DNA of 64,000 nucleotides, taken from assembly GCA_020091685.1 (NCBI GenBank), contig CM034610.1, positions 31,518,134-31,582,133 of the forward strand. Direction: 5' to 3'. Positions 46,314 to 59,615 of this stretch are shown here, one piece after another (positions within the stretch are counted from its first letter, which is position 1; each line of letters begins with the position of its first letter). This DNA comes from Lutjanus erythropterus (lineage: Eukaryota > Chordata > Actinopteri > Lutjaniformes > Lutjanidae). The position numbers were made by a program, and so were the translations under genes. A model generated the notes under the pieces. It searched no databases and was not told the origin of the DNA. It saw only the letters and a program-made list of their open reading frames with translations.

Positions 46314-47658
46314 GCACACTGCTGACACTCCAGAAAAAGAAAAACAGATCAGTATCATGTTGTACTGTGAAAAAACATTGTTCTAACAAGATGTCATTCA
46401 GGTTATAACAAGATATTTTCACTTTTATGACATACAAACTTTTCACATTATAACACAAAACTTTTCTTGTTATAACAATAACACTATATCTTATTATGAA
46501 ATGTTTGATGGTATTACATGTCTTTTATTGTTATAACATTATAACATCTCTGGTTTTATATTATTTAAGTTATCTGCTGCTGTGGACACAGTTCTGATCA
46601 TAGACTCTGGAGGAACAATAAAATTATTTTAAAATCTTTAAAATCAAAAATTTATATTTTGTGTCAATTATTTTTACATAAGCATGTAGAAGAGATAATG
46701 AGCAGGTCACTATTGCAAAATAAAGAAAAATAATTTTAAAATCAATATTTTGTGTGCATTAAAAACATTTTCATGTTTTCTAACATGCTTTCCTTTTGTT
46801 CTAACATGAAACATTTGATGTGACAGTTTTTAAAGTTATAACATGATAGTTTATGTTTGTAACATGACATTTATCACATTATGATGACATACCAAAGTAA
46901 TCACATTAAAACATGAAACATATTATTTATCTTGTTAGAAAATGAAACATTTAATATTATAGTGTGATTTATAGATATAACATGATATCTTTAGAGTGTC
47001 AAAACAATGTTATAACAAGAGAAGTTTCTTATTATAACAATGTTATTACATTATGTAAAATGTAAAACATTGTCATAACAAAATGTTATCATGTTATAAC
47101 ACCAAACTTTTCATGTTATAACAATATACTATTTATCTTATCATAACATGAAATGTATGATGCTGTAATGGATAACTTTTGTAGTTATGACATTTATCAC
47201 GTTATTAATGGCTGCAAACTTAACATGTTATAATGCCTAAAACAACATACTATTTATTTTGTTAAAGTGAAACATTTGATATTATAATGGGATAACAATT
47301 CTAGATATAACATGACACTTTATGTTTATAATGTCATAACAATACAAGTTATCATGTTATAACACGAAGCGTTTTATATTATAACAAGATTTATTGTTAT
47401 AAGAAGAAAACTTTCATGCTACTTGCTGAAACATTTTGTTGCAATAGTAAGTTATCACATTATAACAAAACTTTTTATGCTATGACAAGATATATTTGTT
47501 ATTGTTATAACAAAATGTTTCTGGTTATAACATGATAGTTTGTTTATTGTAATAACATGAAAATATCTAGTTTTAACGTGAAAAGCGTCTTACCGTGACA
47601 ATGAAATTTTCACATTATAATATGATACTGATTTCTTTTTCTGACGTGGCAGCAGTGC
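46314..47658. mobile_element. inverted-terminus element filled with GTTATAAC palindromes
   Basis: The left end (about 46314-46380: 'gcacactgctgac', 'agaaaaagaaa', 'cagtatcatgtt', 'ctgtgaaaa') is mirrored at the right end (about 47595-47658: 'ttttcacattata', 'atgatactgatttcttttt', 'gcagcagtgc'). The interior holds about ten exact GTTATAAC palindromes and many near copies, alternating with 'aacatgaaaca' and 'catttgat' words. There is no coding capacity. The superfamily is unassigned. Confidence 0.65.
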
Positions 47659-50600
47659 ACTTCTTACACGTTTCAGTTTTGATTGTTACAGCCTGGCTCA
47701 GTGGCTGCAACACAAAGGGACAGATCACGGAGTTGGCAGGCTGAAAACTTAATTTATTTAACCAACAACAAATCAGCAAGCGTGTGAAATCAGTTGATCA
47801 GTGGTGTAGTGCAGGTAGGGTGCATGTGGATGTGTGTGTGAAAACAAAGAAAGAGAACACATGCTGGGGTCATGCTGCTGCGGTGTTAACCCTCTGAGTG
47901 CTGGCAGGAGAAGAGCAGAAGAAGAGAGAGACTGCAGGCTTTGGCAGCTATTTAAAAGGAAGGAGCACACCAGGCCCAGGTGTGGCCCATCCTACTAACA
48001 ACCCTCCTGCAAGAGAGAGAAAACAGCAGCAACAGGGGCAGGAAGAAACTAGTGGCAGGGAGGAGGGTCGTCACATGATGAAAGTAAAATGAGTTACTGA
48101 TGTCCAGTTTAAATCAGGATTTGTGAAAGTATACAACAAATAAATACAACAATGAAAGCAATCATATCACATCCATTCAGGATTAGTAGAATACAGCTGT
48201 CAAAGAATTATATCAAAATTATATATAGATATTGTATTATAAAATGTGTGGTGATGGGTAGCATACAATGGTTTTAGCAAGCTTTCTGACTGAGCCAAAA
48301 CTTTACTGTTGCCACAAACCAAAACAATGAGCTGAAATACACAAGATCTTCAGCTGAGGCAAACTGCTGAGTTGAGCAATAGTTCTTTGAGTTTTCACCA
48401 TTTCCATTACATGTACAATGTACATCCAAAACTATGGATTAGAGCAGCTTTAAATATTTTAGCTGCCAACCAACGTTTGAGTAGGATAAACTACTTGCTA
48501 GCCTACAGATCCCATCATATCCAAAAGCAACAGCTGGTAAACTACTCTGCTGGTTAGAGTAAAATGTTTCAGCACTGTGTTCTCGAGGGCAAAATACATT
48601 TAAAGACAAATACAAAACAGGCTTTAGTTGGCTGAAAAGCACAAAGTGAAATGGCTAAACAACGACCTTTGAAGTCATGCTTGGCCTGCGTGTTCTGTCA
48701 GGGTGGCAGCCTCTGGATTGGAGAACCAGCGGTTTGTCCGGCTCTCACAGAGCGAGAGGATGGCAGGTGAAGGATGAGAGGCGGCTGGGGGATGATTGGA
48801 TTGACGGCAGCGGTTGCCCTGAGAACAATGCAGCCTCCATAAGTATTTGGTTCCTGCTTCATGTGAACTCTTGCTGTCTGAAAAAGAATGAAAAGGCACC
48901 ACCTTGCTGTGAGGTCAAGGGTCAGTGTAGGTCTGAATGTTCATTTATCTCAGATGAGGAGAAGGTGAGGCTGGAAGACTCACTGCTTATGGTCAAGTAA
49001 TGATTCAAGCCCAGGATCAGCACCAGCTGTTCATAAGATCAAACTTAGCCTGGTTAAAATAAAGTACTGACTTGGTGGAGATTTATGCATCAATAATGCC
49101 TCACTAAATTAATTAATGAATTAATCTGAAATTAATCTTATTAATCTAGGTCTCTATCAGTTTTGCTAACATTAAAAGTAATGTCAGGTGGAACTATTGC
49201 ATAACTAAGTGGGCCAACAAACAAAGCTAATGCTAGTTTCATAAAATTGGTCACATGGAATACGATCAACACATCTGACCAAACACTTGATAGAATTCTG
49301 TTCAAGTAATAGAAATAGATTTCTGTAGATGGATAATGGATGTTGAAGGTGTTAAAATGCATTGATGCCATTAAAAATTGGATAACATCAATAACGTATG
49401 ACAGATTTCAAAGCTTCTTGAAAAGCTGACACTAAACTGACTTGCTGGCTTTAATTTGTATGAAGGAGCAGCTGAAAGAGTGTGAATAGTTAAGATTAAT
49501 ATGAATGGGACCGAAAAGTTAAATAAAAGTCTTATATGAATATCTGTAGCAACTGACTGAAACTAGTCAAATGAGTGCACAGAAGACCTATTGTTTGCAA
49601 TGGGGATGCTTTTCTTTTACATTAGAGGTTGTTATCACCACTGGTACACACTGATAAATCAGTGAAAACACACTACAGGTGCTGTGTGTAGTGTGAGGCT
49701 GTTTAATGAGCTGTAACATGTACAGTGTGTTTAGACTCCATATTCAATCCTCCTAATACTCCTTCTCCATTTCCGGAGCCTGGCACAGAAGATAAATCTC
49801 CACGGGAGCCACATAATATGCTTCCTTGTTGTTAATTGAGATTTAGTGCTTATATTAACAACATTCTGGCCAGTGTTTGAAAGCTCAGATGCGTGCCAAG
49901 TCCTCTGGAATAAGGATTAAAGTTGAAGAGACAGTAAAATAACTATGGCATGTCCCGTTAAATCTAATCTATATCCCCGCTCCTTCAGATCTCTCATTTC
50001 ACCTTTATTTACACAGACAAGACGTGCACTCCTTCATATACTGAAGAATAAATACTGAGTTGGCTTATTGGCTCTGTAGATTTTCATGGGAGTGGAAGTA
50101 GACGGGGTTGGGAACTGTGAGGTTTGAGTTTCAGACAGGGACGCAAAGGAAGTCATAAAGCTAACTATCTTTAATATGAGACAGTGGATGATTAAAGCTA
50201 AATAAACAACGTTAGCCGACACAGGAAGTTTAAGTACGACTGGATGTTTGGTTAAGTAGTGGCTCTGAATCACATCCGCTGGTTTTCCCATAACATAGCA
50301 ATGGATAAATTTTCTCTTCTCATCAGTGCATTGGGGCATGCATTTGGGAATTAATTGTGGTTCTTTTGAAACAAAACAATCTTGTTTAAAGCTGCTTTAA
50401 TAGTTTTTTCCACTTGGGGCAGGGGACAAGCTGATAACACGACTGACACGAACGCAAATGTGTGGTTAAAGACAGCAAGTATAGCTCTGACCTAAAACTG
50501 TTCAAGTATTAATCTCAGAAGATCGTAAGTATGAAGACTACACACCCAGCAGTCATGTACATTATGACATGATTTTCTACCTCCAAATGTGCAGCAACAG

Positions 50601-50880
50601 TGCCTGTATGTTTTCGTACCAGGATGTAGTCACACAACAGTAAGTCTTACTTGTTCTTTCTCTTCCTGGCTGATCAAAGGACCAGGAGTTGCTGAATAAA
50701 GCACTTCAGGTAAGATAATATTACAAGGGTCAGTGATATTTGTGTTGATAATCTATATGTGTGACATCAGAGATAGTTAATTTACAGGTTTGAACAACCT
50801 TACCACAGAAAATATTTGTCTCTCACCATAGACATGCATATTGTTTCTTAAGTAAGGGCCTATGGGGCACACTGAAAGGT
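47659..50880. other. no gene recognised
   Basis: About 3.2 kb of mixed sequence. The stretch at 47693-47850 ('aatttatttaaccaac', 'atcagtggtgtagtg') resembles 52140-52240. The two may be copies of one interspersed element. Confidence 0.45.
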
Positions 50881-52063
50881 AGGGCTGTGCAATATATTGA
50901 TACTAGAAAATTTAAAACAGAAATTTTGAGTGTGCCTGAGGTTCACTGCTGACTAGTATCCCCACCATGTTGCCATAAGTATTAATAGCAGTAGATGTAT
51001 CATTGAGGTTGCATGTGTGTGTGTGTGTGCACATGCACTTACCGTCACACACGTGTGTATGTATGCAAGTGTGTGTGTCTCTGTGTGTATGTGCATGCAT
51101 TATCATGCATGTTTCTATGTATATGAATAAAAAGTCCTTTACAGACTTAGAGCAAGACATTCAATTAAGCCAATCACAATCAGCCTTGTCAATTTCTGCC
51201 CAGTAACTGTGAGTGGACATGTGTCCACTGTGGTAAACAAGATGGACATTTCATGAATGAATTAATTTAACATTAACCAGCTCAAACTTTCAGTTTATTA
51301 ACAGTTAAAAACAGTGCAGTCTAAGTGTTGGACACAGAAAGACACAGAGACAGACAGACAGGCAGTGTTTTTAAGCTGTTAATAACTACACTTTGAGCTG
51401 CTTCAGGTGTAATTCTCTCTGTATGAGGTTTTAACTGCAAAGAACTCAGGCTGGTGAAATTGAATTATATGTGAGACAAGATACCGTGAAAGACTTTGGA
51501 TATCGTTATATGGCGATATGTTATAGCGCTGTCTTCTGCTGGTTTTGAAGGGTGGATTACAGTAAAGTGATTTAATTATGTTTTTCTATATTCCTATGTT
51601 CTATAATTCTACATGTTTGTGTTTGCATGTCAGGCTGTGAGACACAAATTTTGTGCCCATATACTCTGCAAATGACAAACCTTGAATCTTGAATTTTCTG
51701 AACTTACTAGACTGTTAGAGCTGTTCTATTGTTTGCCTTTACCCACTTAGTCATATCCACATTACTAATTATTATTCATCAACAAATCTCATTGCATAAT
51801 AGTTTGTAAAGCACCAACAGTCCTATCTACAATATTTGTCACACTATCGATATTGAGGTATTTGGTCAAAAGGCAGTTATATTTGATTTTATCGATATCG
51901 CCCAGTGATAACACAACAAACTTGCTTTATCACCTTAGTTACATCCATAGCATGGACTAAATAGCATGTTGTCAGTCATTACCTACATGATCAAAAATTA
52001 TCAATACCAACTGATATTAAAATCACTATCACGGTTAGGTTTTCAGCTATATTGCCCAGACCT
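50881..52063. mobile_element. candidate non-autonomous element with AGGGCTGTGCAATAT ends
   Basis: The left end agggctgtgcaatat (50881-50895) and the reverse complement of the right end (52049-52063) agree at 13 of 15 positions. Internal words such as 'gatatcgcccag' and 'atcgatat' are typical of teleost elements with GGGCTGGGCGATAT-type ends. This span may hold two nested or adjacent copies, because 'cgatatcgcccag' at about 51895 is itself end-like. A (GT)n/CACA-rich part lies at about 51010-51090. Confidence 0.5.
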
Positions 52064-52329
52064 GGAAGTGGCCTGACTAGCCTCTCTGTGTTTATGCCCA
52101 GCTCGTTGGAGAGCATAACAAAGACGGAGGTCCACACAATAACAGCTTTTAAACAAATAATTTATTGAGAATGAAGCAACATAAAGAACCAAATGACTAA
52201 GTATGAGAATCAGTGGTGTAATGAAGGTGTTGGGTGCTGTGAATGTGGGTGCTAACATGAACTATGTGTAAAGGGAAACCAAGAGGCTAAGCTAAACAAC
52301 GACAAACCAAACAAAACCAGTGGGTGCCT

Positions 52330-54067
52330 AGGTCCATCTGACTGAATCAAATGCCTTCTCGTCTAATCCTATAAGCATTGCTTCCATCTTATTTTGATGA
52401 ATATGCCACATAATGTGCAGTGTTCTCCTTAGACTATCATTAGTTTGATCTGATGGATAAATCCTGTCTGCTCCAGGTGGATAAGGGATGGTAGGATTTT
52501 CCCTCTTCTTCTAGCTAATATTGAGGTGTAAATTTTATAGTCCACGTTTAATACTGAAATGGGTCGACATTGTTTACAATCTAATTTATCTTTATCTTTT
52601 GGTATTGTTGAGATTACGGCTTCCCTCCATGAAGGGGATCTCTCCCTTTGAGTGCCCAATTGCAAGTCTGGCGCAAGCTTGGAGTTATCTGTTAATAAAC
52701 GTTTAAACCATTCAGCCGTAAAGCCATCTGAGCCTGGGCTTTTATGCGTTTAAGTCTTGTTATTGCTGCCTTAACTTCTTTATCACTAATTTCAGTAACC
52801 AGTGCTTTATTTGTTCCTGTAACTAGAGGTAGATTCAAGTTTAAGGAAATTATTTATTTCATTTTCTATCTAGTCTTGCTTGTGAATATAATTCTTTATA
52901 GTACTCCTCAAACCTACTTTGAATCTCTTCCAGTTTATACTGTATTTTCTTTGTTTTAGGACATTTGTTTATAGACATTATTCATTTTATTTATAGTATT
53001 GTCTGCCTGCTGTTTCCTTAATTTGTATGCCAGTAGTTTCATAGCTTTACTTCCTGCCTCATAATAAGACTGTTTCAGAAATATCAATTTCGTTTTAATT
53101 TTGTCAGAATATATCTCATCTATCTTATTTTGCAGTTTCTTAATTGCTACTGTCTTATCTGATTCCGCTCTACTCTTATGGTTTCTTTGTAATTCCTTAA
53201 GTTTACTGTACAAATTGTTGAGTCTCTCTTGTTTGAGGAGCAGGAAATTATTTTCCCTTTAATACTGCTATGTATCCCACATAATGGGTGAGACCTCTCC
53301 ATTACTGTTTTCTTTGAAATAGGTTTCTATTTCCTTTTCCATTTCTTCTCACCTGGGGTTATTTAATATGTTTGAATTTAATTTCCACAGTGTTTTTGGA
53401 TTATTACTGATGTTAATTATAATCTCTATCGGTGAATGATCTGACATATCAATAGTTCAATATCACATGATTGTATTCTGAACTGTCTCTCTTAAATACA
53501 AAGAAATAATCAATCCTTGAACAGGTAGAATGTGGTGAAGAAAAATGAGTGTAGTCTCGGCTAGTTGGGTGGAGATCCCAAACATCAACAATACCAATTT
53601 CTTTCATCATAGAATCAAGTCGTGGAAAACTCAGACTTCAAACTGTTTATTGCAGTCAGTATTTCTTCTTTAGTCCGGTGAGCTCGCCTCCACTTTGCGC
53701 TGGCGTGGCCTCTATGTTAGTATTAGCCTCCTTGCTACCTTTTGCTCCATGCTCTGCGCCCAAAGTTAGTCAGTTTCGATTGCGTCCGTGTTTTCCCCTC
53801 GTCTTTCCAACGTTTGGCATTCTCTAACGAGATTAAAACCCTCCTACACTTTTCAAGAGCAGGGTTAACAAGATTTCTCAGGATATATCCAGGATTGTAG
53901 CGAGCAGGGTTAGAGTGTGACTGTCTACTTTGCGGCCATAACTGGAAGTCAAACAATGCACATTTAAAAATATTGTCAAATAGCTGGTTTAAATAAGGTC
54001 CCACCTCCCACTGGGAAGATAAACCAATAATACTTGAGGATAAAGGAGTAGCTCTCAGGGTGGCCAA
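52330..54067 (-). mobile_element. truncated L1-type LINE (endonuclease to mid-RT)
   Basis: Minus-strand remnants run from an ORF1-like segment (KEEILTAINSLKSEF, near 53660) through an endonuclease end (about 53220-53560). The linker frame at 52956-53213 follows (KTKLIFLKQSYYEAGSKAMKLLAYKLRKQ in parts). The RT start is in the frame at 52429-52665 (WREAVISTIPKDKDKLD, then RPISVLNVDYKIYTSILARR and LEQTGFIH). It stops near 52330 inside the RT, so the 3' half is missing. The 110-codon frame at 53735-54067 lies upstream in element order and may be its 5' region, but I do not recognise it. Confidence 0.8.
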
Positions 54068-57000
54068 TCAGATTTCAGGACCTGAAGTTTTTTTTACCTG
54101 TCCTGACGTCTATCTTAAAGGGGCATTTCACTACATTACACCTCCAACATGGTGGCCAGGCTCATTCTTCACTCCAGAATTTTTCAGACCTCTTTCATAA
54201 CAGCTGACACAAGTTAAGTGATATTTTTGATGTCAATGACACAGGCAGTGTTAGAGACACTTGCAAATAATTTTGATTACAGTTATATTCCAATTGTTAT
54301 GTGAAGGCTTTATATCTGTTTTTTTTCTTCTCAATTTCATTTAATTATACATGAATTAAGACTCAAAAGTGAAGTTACACATTTGAGTTAATTTGCTAAA
54401 GATAAATTTACAATGTTTAGAGTTAACTATTAATAATTTCATGTTCACAGCAGCGTCTTTAAAGTTTTTTCTGAATCAAACATTTACCTCAGTCGACTAC
54501 AGTATTCAAAGGAAAGTAGGAGAAACAAGAGAAATCAGTAGAAGTAAAAAGGAGGACATTTGGTCTCACTGGTTTCAACAGAACATTAATGTATAAACCT
54601 GCTACAGGTGATGTGGAATATATGAAATGGTGGGCGTCATTTTATATTGCCTGAGATAGACATGAGACTTAAAACTACACTTCAAATAAACCAAAGGACA
54701 CTAGACATTAGAGTACAATGAAGTCTGTCTTGTGCAGACTGGACAAAAACTTTAAATACACACAAGTTCAGGACAGAGACACAATAACATTTAGGAAAGC
54801 TACAAAAGAAAAAGAGGTTATCCTCCGTTTCTCACCTCGAACATTAACACTCATAAACATCTCATACAATTAATTAATTAATTAATCCTTCAGTGTACCT
54901 GTGAGTCCATAAAAAGCCTCTTTCATGGAGCAGCTGTCTCTGTGGCTGAGGAAGGAACAAACTGTTGTCTTCTTCTTCTTCTTTTCGTTTTATGGTGGGT
55001 GGCAACCAGCTTTTAGGTGCATTACCCCACCTACGTGGACCAGAGGTAGAAGGGGAAAAAAATGAAAAACACTAGATTCTTTTAATCAGATTTGTTTCTT
55101 TAACAAAATGGATTAAACCTCCTAAGCCAAAGGCAAATCAAACAGTTGTGGAGTCAGCAGTGAACATATATAGTGACCAGGTCAAACCAAATGAGGCACA
55201 AGGGGAAAACAAGATGGACAACAGCTACAACTAATACAAGGCAAAAACTAACTAAAGCCTGACCTCCCCTCTGACTTGGCAGCACATGGTTTGGTCTGAT
55301 GAGCTGGCCTTCAGATTTAAGAGGCCCCGCCTCTCAGACACATCTTTTGCTCAACCAGGAAATGAACCGCCCCCAACAACCACAGTAAGTCAAAGACAAA
55401 GAAACACATGGTTAATGTAAAAGAAAAGAGCTTGTTTGACCCCACAGAGTGAAAATGTGTTCACTCCATTTAAACAGTGAGGATAAAAGCAAATCAACAA
55501 GATTCACATCAAACAAACTGTGTCATGTCAATTGTTTGGGTGTGTTTGACTGCAGATGTTAGTATGTTAGTATGTGTGTCTGTGCTCATCAAACATTGAG
55601 CACTCTTTTTAAACACACCATTCGTGCAGAGCAGTAAAATATTCTCTGCATCTCCAACTGTGTACAAAAATGTACTGAAAATGGTAAAACTACTGGTGTT
55701 AAAATGTTTAAAGGGACATTTGTCCCCAAATCAATTTTTTTGCTCTCATCTGTTTATCCATCTAGTTTTGGTGAGTTGAAGAGTTTTGCAAATGTCTGTC
55801 TTCTCTTGAATATAATGGAACTAAATGGCACTCCAGTTTAAGAGCAATGTCTCATTCTCCAGTTTCATGTAGGAGGTGTTTACTTTCTGCAGTTTTATCT
55901 ACAGGTTTAAGGAAGGTTACTTTAAAAAGTGTAGTCAGTGAACTAATCCTAAAGTCACACCATATGTTCAGGCCTGGACTATGTACACCAAAGTTAATAC
56001 AGCTTCCTGTGTTTTGGTGAAAAATTGAAGTGCCGTCATGGCAACACTGTTTGATGATGACGTCACAATCTTCACAATATAGCATTGCCAAGGTCTTAAG
56101 GCCTTTCTTGGTCAACCTGCTTAGAGGAGCACATCCGAGTCCTGCAACTCTCTCTGGTTATAATTTGCCTGTTTTACTCCATTTGATTTGCCAAAGTGCA
56201 AAAAACAGCTTTCTCTATTGCTTAGTAATATGAATATGAACTTGCTAAAGAACCCGTTTATATTACCCCACAATATAAACTTAATACCACAATGAGCCTG
56301 ATGCCTTCAGGGCCCCAGAGGGTCAGTGGATTTACCTGTTTTGCCCAAAGTCAGTAAAAGAAACACAGTACACAAGCTGAATCCCCAGTTCAGTTTATTA
56401 CTGATCACAAACACATGACCGTCAACAAATCACCAGTTCACTGATCATCACCAGCTGCATGTGTTGTTTACATGCTCTTTTCCTCTGCAGCTTTTTGGTA
56501 TCACAAAGTAAATGAAAGTTTCAAGTAAACAAACAAAAATATAAATATAATAAATCAAACATGTATATATAAAATCAAACATAATCTCAATGATTATCAC
56601 ACTGACATGATTGTTATTGATAATGTAAACAGTCTCAGTTTGAACAGAGATGTTTCAGTGCAGCACAGCACCATATTTAACCCTTAATGGGTGCAGTGAC
56701 CAGATGGAGTCATTTATTAAAAATGCTCAATGCTGATTTCTAAATTAAAACTATGATATGGTGAAAAAGTGGTGTACATTTTCAAAAAACAAAGAATGGC
56801 CAAAGTTGTCAGAATTCTTTCATGAGTGATATTATTCCCAACATTTGTGAAGCAACTGGAGTTGATTCTTCCACACAATTCACTATCAGATAATTTAGAC
56901 TAAATGCATCAGTTCGGTTCTTTAACTATTTTACAACAACAACTGACACAGAATGAGCACAGGGAAGTTACACATCACAGCACAGAGGACATCATGTCTG

Positions 57001-59521
57001 CATCTCATCATGGACACCTCTGTTGTCTTCTCATTATGACACAAATATAACAAATCAATCTATTTGATCCCGTTTACTGAGTTTGTAGTGAAATTAAATG
57101 GTGATGACAAATTCTGTGTGTACTGATAAAATACTGAGAGGAATCATATTACAAATATCACTAAATGTTGAATCATGGTCTTTCAACTCCACATTGTTAC
57201 ATTTCATAGAACAACTACACTTGACAACTCATAGATTATGTCTGGGTAATACTGTGGCTTTGGCAGAAGTCAAGCAGTGCTGAAGGATTATTCCAGCTGG
57301 TAAGGGTGGGGGACACAATAGATTCTTAGATGCATCATAATTCTCTTGTGTAAGATTATGATTTGATACAGAAAAGTCAATAATCACAAATTTAAAACCC
57401 AATTATTGACATGATGATCAAATGTATCTGTTTTGTAAGACTACATTCCTTACAGCTAAACCAACTGGATGGTGAAGCGTAACAGATATGTGCGTCATGT
57501 TTTTACGCTCTAGAATTGGCCACCTCATGAGTTTGACGGGTTCAGGTTGGGTCCAATTCCCTGCATGTATTGTCCATGTCACTGAAAACTCCTACTGTCT
57601 GGTGCATAGAGAGACGCTTGTTAAGAAAAAAAATGTCAGGCTGAAATATGCTAATAAGGGTCGGGTACGGGTCGGTTTCAGACAGAACTTTCTTGGCACT
57701 GGGCCTTGACGGGCTCAACTTTTTAGGTGCGATTAAGGCGCTACTGAGGAATACAATCTGAAGGGCACCCCCTGGTTTAAGAACTTTAAATTTTCATGTG
57801 TCAAAGTTGTATCGATAATTGTTTTATCATTGTATCTCAGTCCTCTGAATTGGAATAGAATAGGATCGTGAGGTGCCAAGAGATTCCCACCCCTACCAGC
57901 TGGAGTCTCTTTTTAGTGATGTCACAACATTCAAAGATCTAAGCAATTAATATGACTGCCTTTAATACTGTATTTACCTATGATGAGATGTACGTTTATT
58001 GTATAAATGTATAATTCTTCTGTCCTGTGTCTCAGTATTGTTATTCCCCTGCATTGTGGATAAAGGGAGCAACAGAGGTGCAGTGACATTTCAAGATGAA
58101 ACACTGGGACTTCTGCAGTAGTTGTACAGTATGTAGATTCTCTGAGGACACAGAGGTAAGACAACAGCTGGTCTTACAATTTTTTTCACGAGCAGGATAA
58201 TGCTGCAAAGGTTTTTCCACTGCCAAAATGTTCCAAGCTGCACATACACAGGTACGTTCACAGGACTCAAATTTGACGGAATTTACTCTGATTCACAAAA
58301 AATTTGTCTGATCAGACAACTAGAGTTAGACATTGAGAACATTGATTCCAAATAAGAATCGACTCCAAAATTACAAATCCAAAGAAATCATTATGAAATT
58401 CTAATTATGATTCTGCAAATTTAACTTGCCCTGGTTGTAAATCTGCACCTATAGAAATACAAATTCTGTGCATGTCCTCCCGTCTCCTCTGTTGTTAGAG
58501 TGAAGTAGCCTCAGTAAACCCAAAATATTCAAGGGACCAGAAGAGACCCACCCATCATGACCACTTTCTAGCAAACGTTAGATTAGCTTAACATTGATCA
58601 AAGTTAATTAGCGTTTAATGTAACTCTCCTGTGAAGAATGCAGGAAAGAATCTGAATCATTAAGAGCTGAAACTGATAAGCAGAATCAGTATTGTTAAAA
58701 TCCAAATGATATCCAACCCTACAGACAACACTGAACCATGCTGAGAAAACCTGGTTGTTTGTGGCAAGCCCACATTAATACTGACATTCTGACACAAAAA
58801 TGCAAAAGTTTAAGGGTATAGGCTGCTGATTTATGTGTTGTTTCTCAAGCGCCCGCCAGTACTACAGTGCCAGAGTGGAACCAAACACGTTTTGTGTAAT
58901 ATAGATGATATTCATTCACAAAGTAGAGAGCATGGATGTAGAGTTTCTGCCTGGCCTCCACAGTGGGCCTGTGAAAGAGCTTTTTATCACTTAAAGAAAA
59001 TCGGAAACACATGACACTGTAAAAGTGGAATTTGGACCAGGAAACATAGTTCCAAGCTAAATCAGCGGGGTGGTGGTTAAAACTGGGCTGATAAGTTTAA
59101 GTTTTGTAGATTATAACATTCATCTTAATGGCATCTTCACCAGTATTACAGGATCTCCTGGACAGATTTCTCTACTTCCGCCTACAATCTCAATCTGGAT
59201 TGTCTGTAAGGACCAAGCGGGCCAAGTGTATTATGTAATGGATATGTTTGGGGGAAAGCTGTTGGAGGAGACGTGAACACACGGAGTGCTGAGCACAGTG
59301 ATGGGTCTGTGCCACAGCAATAGAAGCTCCACTATGGGTACAGCTTGGCACATGTGCACTGGAAAAACCCTTCACAAGGACTATATTATAGCTCATACAT
59401 GATAGTAGTTTCACCAATGAACACTAGAGGGTGTAAGAGGGCTGCACTTGGTCTCATGCACACACACACTAACACATACACAGAGAGGACGGAGGGCTGG
59501 GGACTCTGGGCTGAGGCCTGG
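54068..59521. other. no gene recognised
   Basis: About 5.4 kb. A (CTT)n run followed by 'tggtgggtggcaaccagc' and 'aggtgcattaccccacct' at about 54968-55035 resembles the terminal sequence of a dispersed fish element. The stretch at about 57600-57735 matches the pattern at 17995-18115. Other frames are short and unsupported. Confidence 0.45.
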
Positions 59522-59615
59522 TTACTCGTCGAATCGTCCCTCCAGGATACTCTCAAACGAGAAGGGGACAAACTTGAAGCCCTGGCCTGAGTAGAACTTG
59601 TTCTGGAACTCCACC
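59522..59615 (-). CDS. terminal coding exon of an unidentified gene
   Basis: A 94-nt minus-strand exon. The acceptor is 'ctcatttttcag' above 59615. One base completes a codon, then 30 codons read VEFQNKFYSGQGFKF, then VPFSFESILEGRFDE, ending in TAA at 59524-59522. The residue pattern (aromatic-rich, alternating hydrophobic and polar) and a clean acceptor make it look like a conserved C-terminus. I do not recognise the family. No other exons of this gene could be paired with it in the 4.4 kb upstream on its strand, so the rest probably lies beyond the window or in short exons I missed. Confidence 0.6.

Noticed and set aside
48677-49000. 107-codon plus-strand frame
   Set aside because: It reads like random composition with many tryptophans and cysteines, and has no conserved pattern or exon border.
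53735-54067. 110-codon minus-strand frame as an independent host gene
   Set aside because: It lies directly upstream of L1 remnants on the same strand and is more simply part of that element's 5' region.
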